The position numbers and the translations under genes were made by a program. A model generated the notes under the pieces. The model ran no database searches. It had not been told where the DNA came from and saw nothing but the letters and a program-made list of their open reading frames with translations. From CAYSLC01 sp964431545 (GTDB lineage Bacteria > Desulfobacterota > Desulfobacteria > Desulfobacterales > JAABSP01), in the NCBI GenBank assembly GCA_964431545.1, contig CAYSLC010000211.1, forward strand, positions 1-9,106: DNA of 9,106 nucleotides, given 5' to 3'. Shown one piece after another: positions 6,123 through 9,106 of the stretch. The first letter of the stretch is position 1; every line of letters begins with the position of its first letter.

Positions 6123-8453
6123 CTAGACGATGCCGATAAACTCGAACTCGATCTTGGACTGGAACTTCTCCACGCGGGTGAAGATCTCCTTTAACATCTT
6201 CTGTTCGATCCGGGTCAGCTTCTTGGGGTTGATGTAGTTGTCCGGCTTCGATTTCTCGTCGAGGACCGCGCTCGCCTGCCGGGCGAACCGGAGCTGCATG
6301 AGAAATCCGTAAGCCTTCTCCAGCTCCTCGTAATCTGCCGTGGAGAGGACCTCCTTGATGTTCAACTGGTGGAGCCGCTCCATGGTGTTGGTCTCCTCGA
6401 TCCGGTTCTTCAAAGCGTAGAGCCGGGCGAAATCGACGATGGGGGTCATGGCGCTCTTGATGTCGAAGGCGTTCCGGTGCTCCCCCTTGGATTCCACCAC
6501 GAAGTTGCGGAAGAACCCGATGGGCGGCTTGAAGTGGAGGGCGTTCTCGGTCAGATGGCGGAAAAAGCCGGACCACCCTCCCAGGGAGTCGAAGAGGTGT
6601 TTTCGCAGTTCGTCGATGAACCGCTGCTCCCCGTATCCGCGCCGAAAATCGAAGAAGATGGAGGCCTGGAGGAGATCCTCCGCCCCGGCCGAGTGGATCC
6701 AGCCGGAAAAATAGGACTTCCACTGGGCCAGGGGCCGGCACCACTTGGGGTTCTTGGCCATGACCCCGCCTTCGCAGAAATCGTACCCCGCCTCGTTGAG
6801 CAGGGTGCAGACCCGGTCGCCGAACTTGAGGAAGTAGTCGTGGATCGCGGGCTCCTCGGATTCGGGGACGTCCTCGTAGATGATGGCGTTATCCTGGTCG
6901 GTCTTGAGGGTCTGCTCGCTCCTCCCCTCGCTGCCCATGATCATGAAGACGAAGGGGACCGGCGGTTCGTCGAACTCCTCCAGGGCGAATCCGATCACCT
7001 TGTCGAGGATGGCGTCGGAGACGGTGGTGATGATCCGGTTGACATTGGTCGCCTTGGCCCCGCTGGAGATGAGGGACCGGACCATGCTGGGCAGGCGCTC
7101 GTGGCGGTCGATGATCTCCTTCATGGAGGCCGCGTCCAGGACCTCGCGGATCAGGAAGAAGGGGGACTGCCCCTGGGCGGCGATGAGATCCTGGCTGGTG
7201 AGCACCCCGATCACGCGGTCGTCGGTGTCGGTGACGCCCAGGTGGCGGATGTCGTTTCTCACCATGGCGATGAGGGCCTCGGAGACGAGGGCGTACTCCG
7301 GCACGGTGGTGACCGGGCTGGTCATGATCTCCGAGACCGGGGCGGCGGGATCGTGCCCCGTGGCGATGACCCGGCGGGCCAGGTCCCGTTCGGTGACCAC
7401 CCCCACGCACTTGCCTTCGGCGTCCTTCAAAAAGACGGAGCTGATCCGCCGTTCGGCCATGAGGTGGGCGACCTCCCGGATGGAACGGTCCACCCCGCTG
7501 AAGATCGGCTCCCGGGTGTAGACGCCGGCCACGTGCTGGTTGTAGAGCTGACCCAGATCCTGGCGGGGCTGGAGGGCCTTGGAGACGATGGCGGCATAGG
7601 AGCGCTCCAGCATCCGCTTGCCGAAGATGTCGGTGAAGTACTCCCGGAAGGAGTTGTAGGCGGAGCAGGTCTCCATGAAGACCTCCCGGGGCATCAGGTA
7701 GAAGTTGGACTTCTCCGTGACCTTGAAGGTCCGCACCGAAATGCCGTCGTTGAGAAGCATGGAGATGCCGCCGTAGATGTCGCCCTCCCAGAGCATCTCC
7801 CGCATGGTCTTCTGGTTGTCCTCCTCGTAGTATCGCTCGGCGGCCCCTTTGGCGAGGATGTAGAGGTACCCGACCCGGGAGCTTCCCTGGACGAAGAGGA
7901 CCGTCCCCTCGGGGTACTGGACGAACTGGAGCTTCCGGGCGATCTTCTCCACCTCCTCCCGGGGCAGGAAGGAGAAGGGTTCGATGCCGGAAAGGAACTG
8001 GACGGTCTGGCCGGTTTCGATGATCGCGGAGAGGGATTCGTCGAAGACGTTGTGGCTGAAGTGAGCCAGGAAGTATTCGTAGAAGTCCTCGTGTCGTCGG
8101 CACAGATCTTCGAAGAGGTCCTTGCCGATCTTATACCCGGAGCTGTCCTCCTCCACCTGGACGGTGCGCAGGGAGATCCCGCCGTTCATCAGGATGGTGA
8201 TCCCCCCGAAGACCTCGCCCGGTTTGATGTGACCGGCCAGGTCCCGGTCTCCGTCCTTTTCGTGGTAGAGGGTGAGGGTCCCCTCCCGCACGATGAGGAC
8301 GCTCTCGATGGGGGTCTCGCCCTGGACCGCGTACCGGGTCCCCTTGGAAAGGGAGACCGGCTCGGCGGCTTCGGCCAGCTTGCGCCGGTCCTCCTCGGGC
8401 AGGAAGGAGAAATGGTCCATCCTGGAGAGGTAATCGTAGACTTGAGAATCCAT
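6123..8453 (-). CDS. DUF294 nucleotidyltransferase with two cNMP-binding-like and two CBS domains
   Basis: The 776-residue cytosolic protein has, in order: a cNMP-binding-like domain (about 10-140), a second copy (about 155-290), two CBS domains (about 308-370 and 373-430), a DUF294 putative nucleotidyltransferase domain (about 440-605) and the DUF294 C-terminal domain (about 625-765). The transferase core is intact: GSEGRSEQTLKTDQDN (507-522) with Asp519 and Asp521, and the likely third acidic residue Asp602 in FFDFR, as in the GlnD-like superfamily. Related proteins usually have one cNMP domain and are roughly 620-640 residues, so the extra length is the duplicated domain. Both cNMP copies lack the phosphate-binding Glu and Arg: the cassette reads GEVFGG then GGISLRT (79-97), and GDIYGG then DGISVRT (224-242). 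The CBS pair may bind an adenine nucleotide. The target of nucleotidyl transfer is unknown. GGAAAGGGA lies upstream of the ATG on this strand. Confidence 0.9.
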   Translation of the reverse strand: MDSQVYDYLSRMDHFSFLPEEDRRKLAEAAEPVSLSKGTRYAVQGETPIESVLIVREGTLTLYHEKDGDRDLAGHIKPGEVFGGITILMNGGISLRTVQVEEDSSGYKIGKDLFEDLCRRHEDFYEYFLAHFSHNVFDESLSAIIETGQTVQFLSGIEPFSFLPREEVEKIARKLQFVQYPEGTVLFVQGSSRVGYLYILAKGAAERYYEEDNQKTMREMLWEGDIYGGISMLLNDGISVRTFKVTEKSNFYLMPREVFMETCSAYNSFREYFTDIFGKRMLERSYAAIVSKALQPRQDLGQLYNQHVAGVYTREPIFSGVDRSIREVAHLMAERRISSVFLKDAEGKCVGVVTERDLARRVIATGHDPAAPVSEIMTSPVTTVPEYALVSEALIAMVRNDIRHLGVTDTDDRVIGVLTSQDLIAAQGQSPFFLIREVLDAASMKEIIDRHERLPSMVRSLISSGAKATNVNRIITTVSDAILDKVIGFALEEFDEPPVPFVFMIMGSEGRSEQTLKTDQDNAIIYEDVPESEEPAIHDYFLKFGDRVCTLLNEAGYDFCEGGVMAKNPKWCRPLAQWKSYFSGWIHSAGAEDLLQASIFFDFRRGYGEQRFIDELRKHLFDSLGGWSGFFRHLTENALHFKPPIGFFRNFVVESKGEHRNAFDIKSAMTPIVDFARLYALKNRIEETNTMERLHQLNIKEVLSTADYEELEKAYGFLMQLRFARQASAVLDEKSKPDNYINPKKLTRIEQKMLKEIFTRVEKFQSKIEFEFIGIV

Positions 8454-8506
8454 GGTCGCTTCCCTTTCCGCGCTTTTCGTTCGGCGCGATGGTGAGGTAA
8501 ACGGCC

Positions 8507-8533
8507 GGGGCGGCCCCGCCGGAGGCCGGCCCC
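8507..8533 (-). terminator. GC-rich stem-loop after the ACT gene, weak terminator candidate
   Basis: Read on the minus strand, GGGGCCGGCC (8533-8524) can pair with GGCCGCCCC (8515-8507), with one bulged base and an 8-nt loop. The left arm begins at the stop codon of the ACT protein gene. Only TTT follows, several bases after the stem, so intrinsic termination is doubtful. It could instead be an mRNA-processing or attenuation structure between the ACT and DUF294 genes. The rest of the 79-bp gap shows no convincing promoter. Confidence 0.3.
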
Positions 8534-9015
8534 TATTCGGAATAGATTTTGGACGCCAGCTCGACGTCCTCGGGACAGAAGACGAAGAGGCACTTATCGT
8601 CGGGCCCGGAGACCGATCCGTAGACGTAGTTGATGTTGATCCCCTCCTCGCCGAACCGGGAGGCGGTCTCCGCGAGGGTGCCGGGATGGTTCTCCAGTCG
8701 GATGGCGATCACCGGCATGATGTCGAAGATGTAGTCGTTTTTGGACAAGAGGTCGATGGCCTTGTCAGTGTCGTTGACCAGAATCCGGATCAGGGCGAAC
8801 TGGGCCGAGTCCTTCCGCATGGAGTTGTAACTGGCGCTGGAGGCGATGCGTTTGAGCGATTTTCCCCGGGCCTCGAAAAGCTCCTTGACATAGTTTGAGG
8901 CATCCTGGATCATCAGGGCATCGATGTTGATCCCCGCCTCGGACAGCAGCTTGGAGAGTTTGCCGAGTTCACCGGGGGCGTTCTTCAGAAACAGGGAAAT
9001 TTCGGTTCTGACCAT
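8533..9015 (-). CDS. Tandem ACT-domain protein
   Basis: The 160-residue protein consists of two ACT domains, small folds that bind amino acids or similar effectors at dimer interfaces. ACT1 (about 4-95) begins LFLKNAPGELGKLSKLLSEAGINIDAL. ACT2 (about 102-158) carries LENHPGTLAETASRFGEEGININYVYGS followed by LFVFCPEDVELA. Both have the Gly-Leu loop and the G-I-N-I strand typical of the fold. There is no enzyme domain, so it is a free-standing effector-binding or regulatory protein, like many ACT proteins in deltaproteobacteria. Between the first helix and the next strand of ACT1 there is an insert of about 30 residues (about 40-71, SNYVKELFEARGKSLKRI onward), rich in charged residues. GGGAG lies 7-8 nt upstream of the ATG. 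It lies 79 bp upstream of the DUF294 signalling gene on the same strand, so a shared regulatory role is possible but unproven. Confidence 0.85.
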   Translation of the reverse strand: MVRTEISLFLKNAPGELGKLSKLLSEAGINIDALMIQDASNYVKELFEARGKSLKRIASSASYNSMRKDSAQFALIRILVNDTDKAIDLLSKNDYIFDIMPVIAIRLENHPGTLAETASRFGEEGININYVYGSVSGPDDKCLFVFCPEDVELASKIYSE

Positions 9016-9056
9016 TTTGGTTCTCCCATGGTTTGATTTTACGGTCGCTTCGGATC

Positions 9057-9078
9057 CAAAAGCACCCCGCCGGGGCGG
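9057..9078 (-). terminator. Possible terminator of a minus-strand gene beyond the right edge
   Basis: On the minus strand the sequence reads CCGCCCCGGCGGGGTGCTTTT. CCCC (9075-9072) can pair with GGGG (9068-9065) around a 3-nt loop, followed by a run of four T. The stem is short and T-poor. It lies 50 bp upstream of the ACT gene and would end transcription coming from the right. The remaining sequence to the edge (9079-9106) contains no recognisable gene. TAAAAT (about 9034-9039 on the minus strand) could be a -10 element for the ACT gene, but no fitting -35 was found. Confidence 0.25.
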
Positions 9079-9106
9079 TTTGCGCTGGATTGAAAATAGG
9101 AGAATT

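Noticed and set aside
6369..8495. A 708-codon open frame on the plus strand opposite the DUF294 gene
   Set aside because: Its translation is low-complexity (Gly, Asp, Val, Leu, His rich) and has no domain motifs. It is the antisense shadow of a GC-rich gene whose minus-strand product has clear cNMP, CBS and DUF294 domains.

Overview
This is a high-GC bacterial window carrying two convergent gene sets. All host genes strongly prefer G/C-ending codons, with arginine almost always CGG. The gene content (fused isobutyryl-CoA mutase, butyrate-type beta-oxidation enzymes, a YkgJ-like Cys-cluster protein, a cNMP-CBS-DUF294 nucleotidyltransferase and a two-domain ACT protein) suggests an anaerobic deltaproteobacterium (Desulfobacterota-like). 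That placement is inference from gene content, not from a marker gene.

Plus strand, 1-5881: acyl-CoA metabolism. The window opens inside the C-terminal mutase domain of an IcmF-type isobutyryl-CoA mutase. Next come a thiolase, a 3-hydroxybutyryl-CoA dehydrogenase, an XRE-cupin regulator, a short-chain acyl-CoA dehydrogenase and a small cysteine-cluster protein, with short gaps (9-52 nt) and good ribosome binding sites from the thiolase onward. Read as a pathway, IcmF interconverts isobutyryl- and butyryl-CoA, the dehydrogenase makes crotonyl-CoA, and the 3-hydroxybutyryl-CoA dehydrogenase and thiolase finish conversion to acetyl-CoA. Crotonase, ETF and an acyl-CoA-forming enzyme are not in the window.

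Between icmF and the thiolase (about 1046-1726) sits a MazEF-type toxin-antitoxin pair. Its codon use clearly differs from its neighbours, and it has its own probable promoter and a perfect 16-bp palindrome over the -10 region. It looks like a later insertion into an older acyl-CoA operon.

Minus strand, 9015-5889: an ACT-domain protein, a 776-residue signalling protein (two tandem degenerate cNMP-binding domains, two CBS domains, DUF294 nucleotidyltransferase and its C-terminal domain), and a YwbE-family small protein, probably co-oriented members of one unit or two. The two gene sets converge with only 7 bp between stop codons, and no clear terminator is visible there.

No rRNA, tRNA, CRISPR array, insertion sequence or complete mobile element was seen. 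I did not find a clearly new defence or mobile system. The items most worth a second look are the doubled, ligand-residue-less cNMP domains, the toxin-antitoxin insertion with its operator, and the predicted isobutyrate/butyrate cluster with its embedded regulator.
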